A DNA stretch of 64,000 bases from Dromiciops gliroides (GCF_019393635.1 NC_057861.1:62498532-62562531), one strand, 5' to 3'. Counted from the first letter of the stretch, positions 1-11,699 are shown. Numbers and translations: made by a program. The notes: generated by a model not told the origin, from the sequence alone.

Positions 1-1913
1 GAGAGAGATGAGCCCACAGAGACCTGCTCACCTAAACCAACAAATTCCAGAGTCCTCTAATAGAGTTCATTGGGAGACATCTCAAATGGACGAAATTGAA
101 GCTGCCTCCTTCCACGTCTGACCATCCCCACACCAGGCCTCATTGATGGTACTTTGAACTTTATCATCCACTCACGATTTTTGTGTGATATGGATTATAA
201 ATTGCTGCTCTTGAGGGGTCAGTTCCTCTAACTGGCACATCATCCAAGAACCTTGGTTTTGCTCTTCATTTTTGAGGGGATGAATGTCTTCCTCCCACCC
301 ACATCCCACCCTGTCCATGTCCTCTCCCACACCATGCCATGTTACTTCCCCCTCCTGCCCACCAGGTGTCTGGAAAGCAGTAGACCAGCTGCTAGAATCT
401 CTGATCAGCCTCATTCCTGGTCATAATGTTTCCCTTCCCCCAAAAAATGTGCCTCCCACCCCCTCTAGTCTCCTCTCTAGTCTCCTCTCTATGCTCCATT
501 ATGGCTGGATCAAAGTCTGTCTGGTGCTCCACGATTCAAGTGAGCCACACAATCAGAAGGCCTCCGTTTCTTTTCAAGGGAGGGATTGGGACAAGGTTTG
601 GGGACAAGGAAGAAGGAGGGAAAGCCAACCAAAAGTCAAAGCAGCAGGACTGTTGACATCCAAACCAAAAAACAATTGTTCCCAAGCAGTGCCTCGCAGG
701 TCCCTGCTGGCCTGGCTTTGAGGGGTGTTTCTCATCGAGCCATCTCAGTCCTTGCTTAGGAAGCTGTAGGGAAGGAGGGTGATCTGCCTCCTTAAGAGGG
801 TATGTCTCCACTGAGAGAGGATAAGACCATGCTGTGACTCGGGAGGGCGGGGCTCTATGGTGATCTAGAGCACTCAGGTAGAGCTAGATGCTCCCCAGTA
901 TGGGGGTCTTTAAGACTAGTGAGTCCATATTTTCTAGTGCCTAGGAACAAAATGATGGTAAAGAAAGCCTGGCAGAATCTCAGCCTGGCTAGGAACTGGA
1001 ATGGGAGTCCATATTTGTTCTTCCCTGTAGAACCCACATTCCAGGCCTGGAGTGAGACAGGGGAACTCTGGAGCAAAAATGAGTCTGGGTGTGTGCCCCC
1101 AAAGGTCATCTACTCCATCCTTCACATAGGGTAAGATTCTGCTTTACCAACGAGCCCTTGGGTTTATTGGGCTGAAGCAGGAGCATGAGGAGATAGGAAG
1201 CAGTGGCATTCTATCAGCACCCTGGACAAGGGAGCAGGTGGGCAATCCCAGCCACACCCTTCTATGTGATCCCTAAGGAAAATCCAGTCTCTAGCCCCCT
1301 TGGTCCCCTGCCCTGGCATTACCCTCTTCAAGGATCCCCAGATCTTGTCCTCAACTCTATCTGTCCTCCCCAATACTTGGGCCCCAACGACCACTCCCAA
1401 CTACCACCACCAACAGCAACAGAAACAAACCAAAGGTTTTAAGACACCCTTGGTCCCAACCCCAGACTCATCCTTTCCCAGCTCCTGACTCAGCAGAGTA
1501 GCCCAGGCACTCTGGCTCCTCTTCAATGCCTTGGACAGGAGTTGGCAAGAGGCAGAAGGGACAGTCCCCCCCCTCCCCCACCCCAGACTCTTCTGTTACA
1601 GTTTCCATAGATCTCATTTTGATCACTCAAGGACAAAATACAGGTGAAAGGCCAGGTTGGGGGAGAGGGTTACATAGAGTGAGATCAAGAACCAGAGACA
1701 TCTCTCTGGGAACATGATATAATGGAGAGAGAAAAAGAATTTGCTTTACTGGTGTCCTCTTCAGTTGTTTTTTGTGTGCGTGTTTTGTTTTGTTTGTTTT
1801 GTTTTCTCCAAGATTTCTTTTTCCATTTTATATTTTATCAATATTATGGGACTAGTTAATCTGTTTCTTGCTTCTTGCTTACTGCACCCCTCCCACAATG
1901 CCTTTGAGCTCGA
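1..1913. other. non-coding stretch, no gene seen
   Basis: No exon with splice sites, conserved protein or clear repeat could be recognised. The longest open frames (up to 145 codons) have no family features and run through pyrimidine-rich, low-complexity sequence. By synteny this could be 3' untranslated or flanking sequence of NFIC on the plus strand, but nothing here proves it. Confidence 0.4.
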
Positions 1914-1915
1914 AA

Positions 1916-1947
<32 letters not shown>

Positions 1948-1976
1948 ACGCACACGCACATGCACACACATGCACG

Positions 1977-2017
<41 letters not shown>
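1914..2017. repeat. (CA)n microsatellite
   Basis: About 100 bases of CA dinucleotides with a few interruptions (GC and TGCA steps) in the middle. Open frames across it on both strands are artefacts of the repeat. Confidence 0.97.
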
Positions 2018-2019
<2 letters not shown>

Positions 2020-2229
2020 CACATCATAGATTGGAAACCACCGCAGGCCCTGGACTGAGCTCTCTTATCCTTGGCCTACCCATCAACAAATTCATACACA
2101 GTCTGCCCAATTCGAAGGGCACAATATTGGGACTGGGATGGGGGAATGGGATCTAACTCTGCCCTTCCTCCTTCCCCTTCCCTCCTACCCGTTCCCTTGC
2201 CTCCTGCTTCAGTTTCCCTCTCTCCCCTC

Positions 2230-2440
2230 CCCCTCTTCTGCGCCTCACACCCTATTTGATTATAACATTGTATGATGCAGCCCTTACGGTCTAGCCGATG
2301 CGCCTACCTAAATACCATTTATTGAAAGTGACGATGGTTTGTTCCCTATGCAAAAAAAAAAAAAAGAAAAAATATTCCAAAAAAAAGAAAAAAATGTATA
2401 AAACATTAAACAAGCTATGCTCCAACTCTACACGTGTCTC
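2230..2440 (+). other. candidate 3' end of a plus-strand gene (NFIC by synteny)
   Basis: This stretch is not recognisable as a repeat and carries several CpGs in otherwise AT-rich sequence, as conserved 3' untranslated regions often do. A long A-rich tract (2351-2395) is followed by an ATTAAA polyadenylation-signal variant near 2405. In human the gene upstream of SMIM24 is NFIC, on the opposite strand and with a long 3' UTR, so convergent NFIC and SMIM24 ends would fit. No coding sequence supports this; it is inference from position and sequence character. Confidence 0.3.
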
Positions 2441-2639
2441 CCAGACTCTCCTTTCTGCGACTGGGTCAGGGGAACTGGGGAGGGAAGGGGCTAGGGGAGG
2501 GACCAACAGAATGAGCTACTTGAGTAAGTAGCTTTTGTCTTGGCCCTCTCCTGAGCTTCATGGAGAAGAGGATTCCTAAAGGAAGTAGGGTGGGGGTGGA
2601 GGTGGAGAAACAAGGTAAGAGAGGAGGATGAAGATAAAG

Positions 2640-2885
2640 ATCACCAAGACCCTGGAGTCCAACCCAACCCGACCAAGAACATCATCTCCAATATTATTCC
2701 TGGTTGGTAGTCCAGACTCACCTTGAAGACGTGCAGTGACAGGGAGCTTGCCACTACCCACAGACATCCATTCCAGAATGGCTCTAATTTGGGGCTGTTT
2801 GCCCCTTCATTCCTCTTTACAACTGTCACCTGTTGTGGCTCATTCTACCTTTAGGGCCAGATCTCTGCTCTTCATGACAGCCCTT
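2640..2885. repeat. decayed ancient interspersed repeat
   Basis: Phrases such as 'gtgacagggagcttgccactaccc' in spirit match the widespread amniote repeat whose consensus speaks of a short block before 'ccattccagaatggctct'. The copy is diverged and its ends are unclear. It probably belongs to the CR1-tailed repeats seen again near 9.5, 20.4, 29.3 and 56.8 kb. Confidence 0.35.
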
Positions 2886-3087
2886 CCAACATCCGAAAAC
2901 AGCTTCTCCAAGAAGAGGATCCAGGGTTAGGTTTGGAGGCTGGAAATGGATTTGGAGGGAGGGAAACGGCCTATTGGTTGAATTCTATTGAGTGGAAATG
3001 ATTATTTTCTCTGTACTGGGTCCAAGAGACATGGCCTGGCTCAGAAACCATGCATAAAAGACATGGCTGGCCATGGTGAAGGGTTTT

Positions 3088-3245
3088 GGGTTTTTTTTTT
3101 GTTTTTTTTGTGGGGCAGTGAGGGTTAAGTGACTTGCCCAGGGTCACACAGCTAGTAAGTGTCCAGTGTCTGAGGGCAGATTTGAACTCAGGTCCTCCTG
3201 AATCCAGGTCCAGTGCTCTATCCACTGTACCACCTAGCTGCCCCC
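3088..3245 (-). repeat. marsupial tRNA-derived SINE, full length
   Basis: Poly(T) at the left is followed by the reverse complement of the family body, ending in the reverse complement of the GGGGCAGCTAGGTGG head. The tRNA-like A-box region and a B-box-like GTTCAAATCC are present. This is the window's dominant family (MAR1/WSINE-like; the exact library name is not certain), moved by L1-type retrotransposition. Confidence 0.93.
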
Positions 3246-3944
3246 TAGTTTTACTGGATTTTTAAAGTGTAAAGACCACTTTTAGCTCATAGGCCATACT
3301 ATAGTTTGCTTAGCTTGTACCATCTGCCTCTGTCTCTAGGTGACTTTCTTTGTGTAGCTGTCTCCTTTGTGTGTATGTCACTCTTTCTTTTGCCTCTGTC
3401 TCGCTGAGTCTCAGTGTATGTGGAGGACCAGTGTCTATGTCTCTGGGTACCTGCCTGTGTGGTTTTAAGCACTTCTCACAGATATCCCTTCCACACCTCG
3501 ACTTTCCCCATCCCAGTTTTGCTACATCATGGGTCAGCATAAGAAATTAAATGGGAATTTGGGGGATTTTGTAGAAGCCACAGAAGACATGTGAAGGCCA
3601 GCAGATGACACAGAAAAAGTTTAGAACCTCAGAAATGTGTAAAATATATGTATAGTATTGTATAATATCAACATAGTTTATCTTTTAATACCATGATAAT
3701 TCAGACTTCTTCTCTGATGCAAAAGTATGGCCAAAATATTTTACTCAGATTTTCCAGATGGTGGGGGTGCCGTGCCCCTAGCCCCCTCTATGTGGAAGGG
3801 ATAACGGTATATCTAAGGTGTTAGGATAAAAGATAACTATAAGATGCCTCCTGTCCTACCTTTGCCACATCTCTCCCATAAGCCCTTTTCTCTCCTTGGA
3901 CACTGCAGGCCCTCATCACACACACACATACACACACACTAGGA
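3246..3944. other. non-coding stretch, no gene seen
   Basis: Contains a pyrimidine-rich segment (3300-3500) and AT-rich sequence (3600-3720), with a short CA run at 3918-3942. No exon or named repeat was recognised. Confidence 0.4.
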
Positions 3945-4176
3945 CCATTGCAGTAGTCTCCTGGTGGCTCAAGCCTCTCCCCACTCCACTATTCTCCATT
4001 CAGCCACTAAAATAATTTTCCTAACGCACAAACCGACCATCAAATCTCCCCCCATCCCCAGTAAATAAACTCCAGTGGCTTCCTACAGGCTTCCAGCATC
4101 AAATGCAAAATCTTCTGTTTGCCATTTGCTGTCCTTCATAACCTAGCCCTGCCTCCCCCTCCCCACCCCCAGTCTT

Positions 4177-4326
4177 CTTTTTTTTTTTTTTGTGGGGCAT
4201 TTGGGGTCAAGTGACTTGCCCAGGGTCACACAGCTAGCAAGTGTCAAGTGTCTGAGGCTGGATTTGAACTCAGGTCCTCCTGAATCCAGGGCCGGCGCTC
4301 TATCCACTGTGCCACCTAGCTGCCCC
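4177..4326 (-). repeat. marsupial tRNA-derived SINE in an L2
   Basis: Near-complete minus-strand copy of the dominant SINE, from its poly(T) to the reverse complement of GGGGCAGCTAGGTGG. It splits the L2 at 3945-4775, so it is the younger element. Confidence 0.93.
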
Positions 4327-4529
4327 ATCTTCTTACACTTTACTACACCTTATACCCCACTCCCCCACCATACTCTGATCCAGTGACACTGGCCTCCTGG
4401 ATGGTCTGCCAACAAGACATCCAGGCATTTTCTCTAGCCTTCTCCATGCCTGGAATGCTCTCTCTCCTCTTCATCTCTGACTCCTGGCTTCCTCCATGTC
4501 CCAACTAAAATCCCACCTTATAGAGGAAG

Positions 4530-4530
<1 letters not shown>

Positions 4531-4580
<50 letters not shown>
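4531..4580. repeat. (CA)n microsatellite
   Basis: About 24 uninterrupted CA units inside the L2 fragment. Confidence 0.97.
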
Positions 4581-4582
<2 letters not shown>

Positions 4583-4775
4583 CATTCTAGGGCCTTCATT
4601 TTCTTAGTTATTTCCTACTTATCCCTGCCTTTTTTTTTTTTTTACAAATGCATTTGCTTGTTGTCTCCTCCCATCAGAAGGCAGGGACTGTCTTTGGCTT
4701 CTCTCTGTATCCTCAACACTCAGGGCAGTGCCTAGCCCATAGTAGGAGCATAATAAATGCTTATTGGCCGACTGA

Positions 4776-5130
4776 TTTGTGACTTACATTTACTGAGGGT
4801 GAGGTGGGGATAAGGCATGGGACATATACACATAAAAGTCTAAGACAAGGCAGAGTGTGCTGGGGGCAAGAATAGAACTAGGTCTAGTGCTCTAGGGGCA
4901 TTTGAGGGAGGAAGAAAATACCAAGCTGGGGGGAAGAGAGGAGGAAGAGGAGAATCACACAAAGCTTCATGGGCGATGTGGCACCTAAGCTGTTCCTCAG
5001 AGGAAGAGCTCTCTGAAAGGCAGAGGGGGGAAAGAAAGCATTCCAAGCATATGGGATGGCCTGCAAAATGCATATGGTGGCCTGAGATAGCAGACAAGGG
5101 TAAGCCAAGTATCTAACCAAGGCTACGAGA
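4776..5130 (-). repeat. probable L2/L3-group LINE fragment
   Basis: Text such as 'gtggcacctaagctgttcctcagagg' and 'gcattccaagcata' resembles the antisense of the marsupial L2/L3-group 3' region seen more clearly at 41-44 kb. Diverged; ends uncertain. Confidence 0.4.
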
Positions 5131-6066
5131 CTCTCCTTATTGGTGGAAAAAATGCTACATAACACACTAAGTGATGTGCAGAGTTGGCACAAAAGCAGAA
5201 AGATTCTTCATTCTTTCTTCAAGAGACACATGGGTTTGAAGACTCTTCAGGGCTGACTCCAGGAGAAAGAAAAAAAAAAACTGTCTTATACACCTGTAAA
5301 GACAGCTTGCTCTTCAACACGTCCCTGGTTTCCAGCCCACCTCCTTAAAGACACTGAGCATCCAATATCCCCTTGGATTGGGACCTTTTTCTTGGATGAA
5401 CAACGTCTCAGCTCATTTACTCTTGTGTATTGTCTGGTGTACTCTAATCTTTACAGGTTCTCCAAGTTCCCTTCGGTATTTGCTTGGATAAGTGGGTTTA
5501 CTTGCCTCTTGTGATGGTCTTTGTAGTACTGGTATTGGTTAGTCAAACCTGCTGGTGGAAGCTTGGGGAATACCCCGAACTTAAAGCCAAGACAGCTGGG
5601 GTTTTTTTGTTCTGAACTGATCTTGCCCCTAAAGTGGCAAGGGGGTTGAAATAGACATCCATCTACTCTAGTCTCATGATCCCTCCTCCTATTCTCTTCG
5701 ACATAGGAATCACAGTCTTCCTTGTAGAAGGGTGGGCAAGATGCCAGAGATAGCTATCATTGTCTCCCAACAAGCCAGCCATCTGTAGCTTTTTTAAACA
5801 TTCCATGTGGACATACAGATCCAACATGAGCAGTAAACACCTTCCATGAGGGTCAGGGAACATCCAGTACCCCAGTGGAGCTGGTACACAGAGGACTAGA
5901 ATGCAGTGTAATGTGAAATAAGACTTGAAACTCAGGTTGGAGTCAGATCTTGAGGGCCAAGAAATTTGGCTGGGCTCCATAGATTTGCCTGTGGCCGGGT
6001 GACTGTATTTGTGTCCCCTACGTACCTCAGTGTGGCTATCTCTCCCTCTGTTTCTGTGACCATGCA

Positions 6067-6068
<2 letters not shown>
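5131..6068. other. non-coding stretch, no gene seen
   Basis: No recognisable exon or repeat. A 134-codon minus-strand frame at 5663-6067 lacks family features and ends in a GT repeat, so it is not called. Confidence 0.4.

Positions 6069-6108
<40 letters not shown>
6069..6108. repeat. (GT)n microsatellite
   Basis: About 20 uninterrupted GT units. Confidence 0.97.
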
Positions 6109-6111
<3 letters not shown>

Positions 6112-7187
6112 ACATCTGTGCTTAGGAATCTCTGCTTAGCTTCAGCCAGGTAAATCAAGTCAAGCCACCCACTCTCAGAGCTGGAGCTGTAACTATAATG
6201 ATGTGATCAAGGCTTTGCCCCAGGGCACCAACCTCCGGGGGGCATGTACTCCCTTCCTGAGGAGGTCTTCCAGTCCTCTGGCTCTGGGCTGTTTGACACC
6301 ACCAAGGTTCTGTTCATCTCCCACCCCACCACAGCCCATACCTCCTGCCACCCCCTTCACACAAAGGTTTCCTGGCACAACTGCACCTGATTAAAAGCAT
6401 GTTGTCTTGCCTGCACCACCAATGCCAACTGGATTTGCCCTGAATTCCTAGGGGCCATTTTTTTCTGAGGCCCTCTCTGCACACAGCCTGTGCACACACA
6501 ATGTGAAAAGGATGCAGCCTGAACCCCATGACCCCTTCTCTCTCCTCTTCAGGGAGCTCTTCTAGCTGACTCAGGAGAAAAGACTCTCAGGAGTGTAACA
6601 CAGAGCAAGACCTGGGGCAGATTGGAATGTGTGAGACTTACACAGGGTCCAGGCCCCACATCTGGTCTGAGTGTCTTAGCAGCCCCGTAGCATACAAAGC
6701 TCCCCATTGGGCACTTTGAGCCCCACATTTCCCTCTGCATGGAATGATGATACTCTTGATTGGGAAGTCACACACAGGATAGTCACCGAACCATGTCTCC
6801 GGCAGTGGGCACAGCTAGAGTCTCCAACACCCTACTGCCCGCTTCATCCCAAGTCTCAAAAGTGACCATCAGGAAATGGCCAACTCAGGCTGAGGGCAGA
6901 AGGCTGCAGTTACAGCTGTGGGGATAGCCAAGGTTCCCTCTGGGTTTGGACATGGTGGAGTGAGGAGGAGGGGAGGGGAGCCAAGACTTACCCCTTGGCA
7001 GCAACCAACTCTGTCCTTGAGAGAGGGCCAGACTGTAGGAGCACAGACATGCATCCATCCCTGGCCCCTCAAACCTAGCTCTGTTCCCCCATCTTATCCC
7101 TGCCCCTCAAAAAAATCCTCTGCTCCCTCATTCTATCCCAGCTCCCACAAACTCACCTCTTCTTCCTCATCCCATCTCTGCCCCATC
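6109..7187. other. non-coding stretch, no gene seen
   Basis: GC-moderate unique-looking sequence, rich in CCC/CT runs at 6250-6370 and 7080-7190. No splice-supported exon or named repeat was recognised. Confidence 0.4.
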
Positions 7188-7262
7188 AAATAAATTTGCA
7201 CTTAGCACAGTTCCTGGCACATAGGAGGGATTTTTAAAATACTGATTGATTGATTGATTAAC
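7188..7262 (+). repeat. L2-like 3' end
   Basis: Reads 'cacttagcacagttcctggcacatagg' followed by a short ATTGATTG run, the usual L2/MIR 3' terminus. Confidence 0.55.
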
Positions 7263-7299
7263 CCAAACCTTTTTTTCCTGATCTTATCCTTGCTCCCTT

Positions 7300-7460
7300 C
7301 ATCTAGGTATGCTGGAGTCAGAGGACTTGGTTTCCAAGCAAAGTGACTTTGGATAAGTCACCTAACCTCTGTAGGCCTCAGTTTCCCCATCTACAAAATG
7401 AGGCCAGACTAGATGGCCCCTAAAGTTCCTCCCAGATCTGAAGCTATGATTCTACCATCC
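7300..7460 (+). repeat. MIR/THER-type SINE with CR1-like tail
   Basis: Contains the core 'taagtcacctaacctctgtaggcctcagtttcc', then 'actagatggcccctaaagttcc' and a GATTCT end. This is the pattern of ancient SINEs that borrowed a CR1/L3 3' end. Confidence 0.6.
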
Positions 7461-7574
7461 TATTCCTGCCCTGCCCCAATATGCCTCTGGGGGTTCTTTC
7501 AGCCTATCCCTGTCCCCTGAACCTACATTGGCTTCCCCCTGTTCCCCAAAACAAAACCTCTGTTCCTTCACCCA

Positions 7575-7745
7575 TGCGGCTGAGAGGCACTGGGGAAAGA
7601 GTACAGGACTTGGAGTCAGGAAGACTCAGGTTTGAATCCTATCTCAGACCCTTCCCCGGCAAGTAACTTCACTACTCTGGGCCTCAGTTTACTCATCTGA
7701 AAAACAAGACTCAATGGCCTCTAAATACCTTTTCAACTCTGCTGC
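7575..7745 (+). repeat. MIR/THER-type SINE
   Basis: Begins 'gagaggcactggggaaagag' and holds 'gacttggagtcaggaagactc', 'gtttgaatcc' and 'cctcagtttactcatctg', the classic MIR-like head and core. Right end lost. Confidence 0.65.
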
Positions 7746-7894
7746 CCAAACAAAACTCTACTCTCTTATCCCATCCTTGCCCCACTCCCAGCCTACTTCT
7801 GCTTTCCCCAGGCCTAGTATCTCCATAGCTACCTGTCAATTCTCCTAACCCAATCTCGTTTTCCCTGGATCCATCTCTGGTGGCCTCTGTCTGG

Positions 7895-8005
7895 CCTCAG
7901 AAGGGTCTGGATGACCACTTGCCAGGTACATTGAGTAGGCTCACATATTGGTTGGGCCAGATCACCTCTGAAACCCTTTCCAATTCTGCGATTCTATGAT
8001 TCTGC
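7895..8005 (+). repeat. CR1/L3-type 3' end
   Basis: Contains 'gatgaccacttgcc...ttgggccagatcacctctgaaacc' and ends in GATTCTATGATTCTG, the tandem octamer-like tail of CR1-group LINEs. Confidence 0.6.
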
Positions 8006-8271
8006 CATGGCAAAGTCTCTGGAGAGCCCCAAATTCTAGACGGATAAGAGACCATTGGTAACAAGATGAAAGGGACTTGAGAGCCCATCTAATGCAAGTT
8101 TTACAGATAAATAAACTTATTCCCAAAGAGTTTAACTGTCACATTCCTGGTAAAACAAGTAGTGTGTTTCAGTGTCAGAATTTGAACCCAAGTCCCCTTA
8201 CTCCCTCTTCCTCCTACATCATGCTAGCCTCTTATATCAGAGGTGAAAGAACCCTTAAAAACCATTGAGAC

Positions 8272-8431
8272 AGGGGGCAGCTAGATGCCGCAGTGGTTAA
8301 GCACCAGCCCTGGATTCAGGAGTACCTGAGTTCAAATCCAGCTTCAGACACTTGACACTTACTAGCTGTGTGACCGTGGGCAAGTCACTTTACCTCCATT
8401 GCCTGCAAAAAAAAAAAAAAATATAAAAAAA
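8272..8431 (+). repeat. marsupial tRNA-derived SINE with 15-bp TSD
   Basis: Head GGGGGCAGCTAGATG, body and a mixed A-rich tail. The flanks AAAAACCATTGAGAC at 8257-8271 and 8432-8446 are identical, marking an L1-type insertion. Confidence 0.95.
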
Positions 8432-8538
8432 AAAAACCATTGAGACCAACCTCTTCACTTAACAGATGTAGAATCAGTGGCTCTGGAGAGTTAAATGACT
8501 TGCCCAAAGTCACATATGTATTAAGAAGTACCACCAGG

Positions 8539-8693
8539 GGCAGTTAGGTGGCACAGTGGATGGAGCACTGGCCCTGGATTCAGGAGGACCTGAGTTCAAA
8601 TCCGGCCTCGGACACTTGATACTTACTAGCTGTGTGACCCTTGGCAAGTCACTTAACCCCAATTGCCTCACCAAAAAAAAAAAAAAAAAAAAA
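8539..8693 (+). repeat. marsupial tRNA-derived SINE with 13-bp TSD
   Basis: Full head, body and a pure A tail. Flanks AAGTACCACCAGG at 8526-8538 and 8694-8706 are identical, so this is a fairly recent insertion. Confidence 0.96.
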
Positions 8694-9180
8694 AAGTACC
8701 ACCAGGATTTGAACTCAAGATCTTTGACTTCGCATCCAGAATCCTTTCTCCTCCACCATGCTGCCTCTTGTAGGAGTTTAAAAGGCCCCAAGAGACCATG
8801 CAGTCCAACCTCCTCATTTCACAGATGGCAAAATAGGCTCAAAGGGAAGGAACTTGCCCCAAGGTCCAGAAGCAAGATAATGATACTTTACTTACTTTCT
8901 AATTTTGTGAGTGGCTGGCATGGACAGGCCTCCTTCAGGTTCAGACGAGACCATCCATCACCTCAACCATGAAAACCCTGGGGATTTATTGTTGTATCTG
9001 ACAGGACTAAAAGAGATGGAGATTTGGTGAAGACGTGAAGGCATCGTGGGCATGGCTGCCAGCAAGGAGGTGGGTGTGGAGGGAGGGACCCTGGGAATTG
9101 CCTGCTTCTGCCAAGCAGGGTATATCCTCATGCCCTACCCCCAAGCTCCCGAGCAGCTGAGGCTAAGAGAATATGGGGAG

Positions 9181-9321
9181 GGGCAGCTAGGTGGAACAGT
9201 GGATAAAGCACTGGCCCTGGATTCTGGAGTACCTGAGTTCAAATCTGGCCTCAGACACTTGACACTTACTAGCTGTGTGACCCTGGGCAAGTCACTTAAC
9301 CCCCATTGCCCCTCAAAAAAA
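9181..9321 (+). repeat. marsupial tRNA-derived SINE with 16-bp TSD
   Basis: Complete copy ending in a short A tail. Flanks AAGAGAATATGGGGAG at 9165-9180 and 9322-9337 are identical. Confidence 0.96.
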
Positions 9322-9337
9322 AAGAGAATATGGGGAG

Positions 9338-9880
9338 AGTAGAATCCAGGACTCTTGGATTCTCATCCCCAAACTCTAGAACCCTAGTAGTTAGAGACAG
9401 AAAGACCTTTAGGCAATAAAACAGCTAGTCTGGAGCCAGCAGGAACCAAAGGATACAGGTTGGCAGAACTGGAATGATCTTAGTCCAATCATCCAAACCG
9501 TCCCTCAGCAGGCATGTCCTCTGCTACATACTCAACAAATAATTTTCCAGTTTCTTTTTGAAAATCTACAGGGATGAGAAATATGCCACCTTATGAGGAT
9601 CCATAACACTCTTGGACAGCTCTAGACAACTATGGTTTGAAGAGGTATAGTCCAATGCCCTGGGGAAACTGTGGCCAGAGAATGGAAGTCAGTGGCAGAG
9701 CCAGGTCACCAAAGCAGGTCTCCTCACTGCCAGGCCAGGGGCTCTTCCTGATACATCAAGCTGTCCTCAAAACACTGGGGCAGACAATTCCGTTCAGGGC
9801 TGAAGAATGGGGCTGGGGGAGAGATCTGGGGGATTGGCAGAGGGATCCTCTTTCATAGGGGTCTATTGGGTCCCCATACC
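9338..9880. other. non-coding, with one decayed repeat block
   Basis: 9440-9625 resembles the same ancient amniote repeat as at 2640 ('ccttatgaggatcc...cttggacagctct'). The rest is unassigned and no exon was recognised. Confidence 0.4.
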
Positions 9881-10070
9881 CAATGTAATGGAAAGAGAAT
9901 CGAGTTTTGATTCAGAGAATATCAGTCCTAAGCCCAGCCTTTCCACTTTCTGTGTAAGTGGGTGCCTCATGCATCATCACTGCACCACCATTCCCTCCCC
10001 TGTACAATGAGGGGGTTGGCTTGGGTCACCTGTATGACCCCTTCCAGCTTAAGATCTATACTCCTCAGGG
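9881..10070 (+). repeat. MIR/THER-type SINE
   Basis: 'taatggaaagagaatcgagttttg' at the head and 'tgaccccttccagcttaagatctatactcct' at the end match the MIR-like SINE with a CR1-type tail seen at 7.3 kb. Diverged. Confidence 0.5.
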
Positions 10071-10914
10071 CCTTCTTGCAACAGAAGCATCTGACTAAGA
10101 ACAAGGCCCCCAAGCCCATGCTCTGCTTCAACCAAAGGACTTTCTTCCCCTAACCCCATCTGGGCCAGAGTTAGGTCTCTGCCGTGAGCCTCTGGTACCC
10201 TCTGGTGGCCATACTAGGGACTCCAGTGACAAGGAGAGAGAATTTTGTAGCCACCAGCTTCTCCCTACACTGGAGTCTCCTGCCCTGGTCATAATTCGCC
10301 CCCAATCCATGAGTACCACCTAGTGCCCCGCTTTCTGGATCCCACAATAGGATCTCTCCCCTACCCCACTCCCCACACACGGGACACTAGTGGACTCCTA
10401 GACTTAAGTCGGGGATCCTCTTGTACCAGGTCTTTGTCCAAGGGTCGAGTTCAATATGACTGGGCTCAGGCTGGGGCCAAGGTCGGAGTTCAGTGCATTC
10501 CAAAGGATCACCCTCATTATCACCTGGTTCTAAACATCAGACTAATGGGCCATAGCCCTTTCCAGGTGTACTTCCCCTCATCTTCCCACCCCACGCCCTA
10601 CCAGGTCTATCAATTACTAACTGAAGGGTAAAGGGTAAATGAGTGGAGATATGGTCCCAGATAACTCTCTGTTTGGGGAAGGGCTGGGGTGGGAGAGAGT
10701 GGAAATTCCCAGGAGAATGGGAAATAAGGATAAATCTGGCAACTCCCAGAGTGATGGAAAGAAGGGAGGGCATGGCCTCTGTCTTTATGGAGTTTCCAAA
10801 CTGAAGGGGACAGATGTGCCCTTCACCCACCCCACTCCCACATCAATAGGAAGAGCTCAAACCATTCAGGGCCTGAGGGGTTATGTGTTTATGATCTCCT
10901 CTGACACTGTCCCC
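10071..10914. other. non-coding stretch, no gene seen
   Basis: Open frames of about 100 codons on both strands (10323-10631 plus, 10537-10830 minus, 10639-11037 plus) overlap one another and none shows a family feature. No splice-supported exon. Confidence 0.4.
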
Positions 10915-11640
10915 CACCCTATCAGTCCACACCTGGACAACTGCTTTAGCCTCTTGGTTGGATACCCCTCCCTCAAGTCTCCCTCACTCCTCATTCCCAT
11001 GGGCTACCAAGATGATTTTCCTAAGGGGCAAGTCTGACCACCGACCTCAACAGACTCCAGTTGCTCCCTATTACTCCCAGGATCAAATATTAAAATCCTT
11101 TGTTTGGCTTTTAAAGCTCTTCACAACTTGACCCCTTCCTACCTCTCCATGTATGTTACTACCTTAATAATAGCTAGCACTTAAATAGGGTTTTATGGTT
11201 TGCAACACACTTTACAAATATCCTCACAACAACCCTGAGTAGGCAAGTGTTTTTATTATTGCCATTTTATGGATGGGGAAACTGAGACCGGCAAAGGTTA
11301 AATGACTTACCCAGGATCACACATCCAAGTAAGTATCTAAGCCTGGATTGGAACTCAGGTTTTCCTGATCACAGGTCCAATAGCTGAAATCCTACGTTCT
11401 GCAAAAAGCCTTTCCCAGTAGTCCTCTCCTCTCTCCCTCTCCCTAGTGCCTTTCATCTGAGATTATCTCACATTTACCCCAGATATACTTGTCTATCCCT
11501 AGTTACTTACATGTTGTCTTCCCCATTAGAATGTGAGCTCCCTGAGAACAGAGACTGTCTTTTGCCTTTCTTTATATCCAGCAATTAATGCAGTGCCTGG
11601 CACTTGGTAAGTGCTTAATAGATGTTTGTTCCCTGACAAA
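10915..11640 (+). repeat. L2 LINE 3' portion split by a MIR
   Basis: 10915-11160 and 11398-11640 are two parts of one L2 ('tccctattactcccaggatcaaat', then 'gcacttggtaagtgcttaata'). The MIR at 11161-11397 lies between them. Confidence 0.7.
11161..11397 (-). repeat. MIR SINE inside an L2
   Basis: Reverse-complement MIR: 'cacactttacaaatatcctcacaacaaccc', 'ggatggggaaactgag', 'cacacatccaagtaagt' and 'ggaactcaggttttcctg' follow in order. Confidence 0.75.
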
Positions 11641-11699
11641 GACCAAGCAGAAAAGAACCATACTGGTCACAGCAGAAAACCCAGCAACCTTGGATACAG

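Larger units (their letters stand above)
3945..4775 (+). repeat. L2 LINE 3' portion, interrupted by a SINE and a CA repeat
   Basis: The left part resembles the L2 block 'cagtggcttcct...atcaaatgcaaaatc'. The right part ends in the typical L2 3' sequence 'cagtgcct..cccatagtagg..cataataaatgctta'. A minus-strand SINE (4177-4326) and a CA repeat (4531-4580) sit inside it. 5'-truncated and non-coding. Confidence 0.7.
8060..8905. repeat. cluster of ancient SINE-like repeats split by two young SINEs
   Basis: Three decayed blocks of the 'agatggcaaaataggctc...cttgcccaaggtc' type (8060-8220, 8440-8525 joined to 8707-8770, and 8780-8880) lie here. Two young SINEs (8272-8431 and 8539-8693) are inserted in the middle block, each with an exact target-site duplication. 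Confidence 0.6.

Noticed and set aside
1741-2058. Poly(Thr-His) and poly(Cys-Val) frames
   Set aside because: Translations of the CA repeat.
5663-6067. A 134-codon minus-strand frame
   Set aside because: No recognisable domain, no splice context, and it ends against a GT repeat.
8556-8972. Recurrent short frames with a shared '[27 protein letters not shown]' type theme across the window
   Set aside because: They are the two strands of the dominant SINE read as protein, not a gene family.
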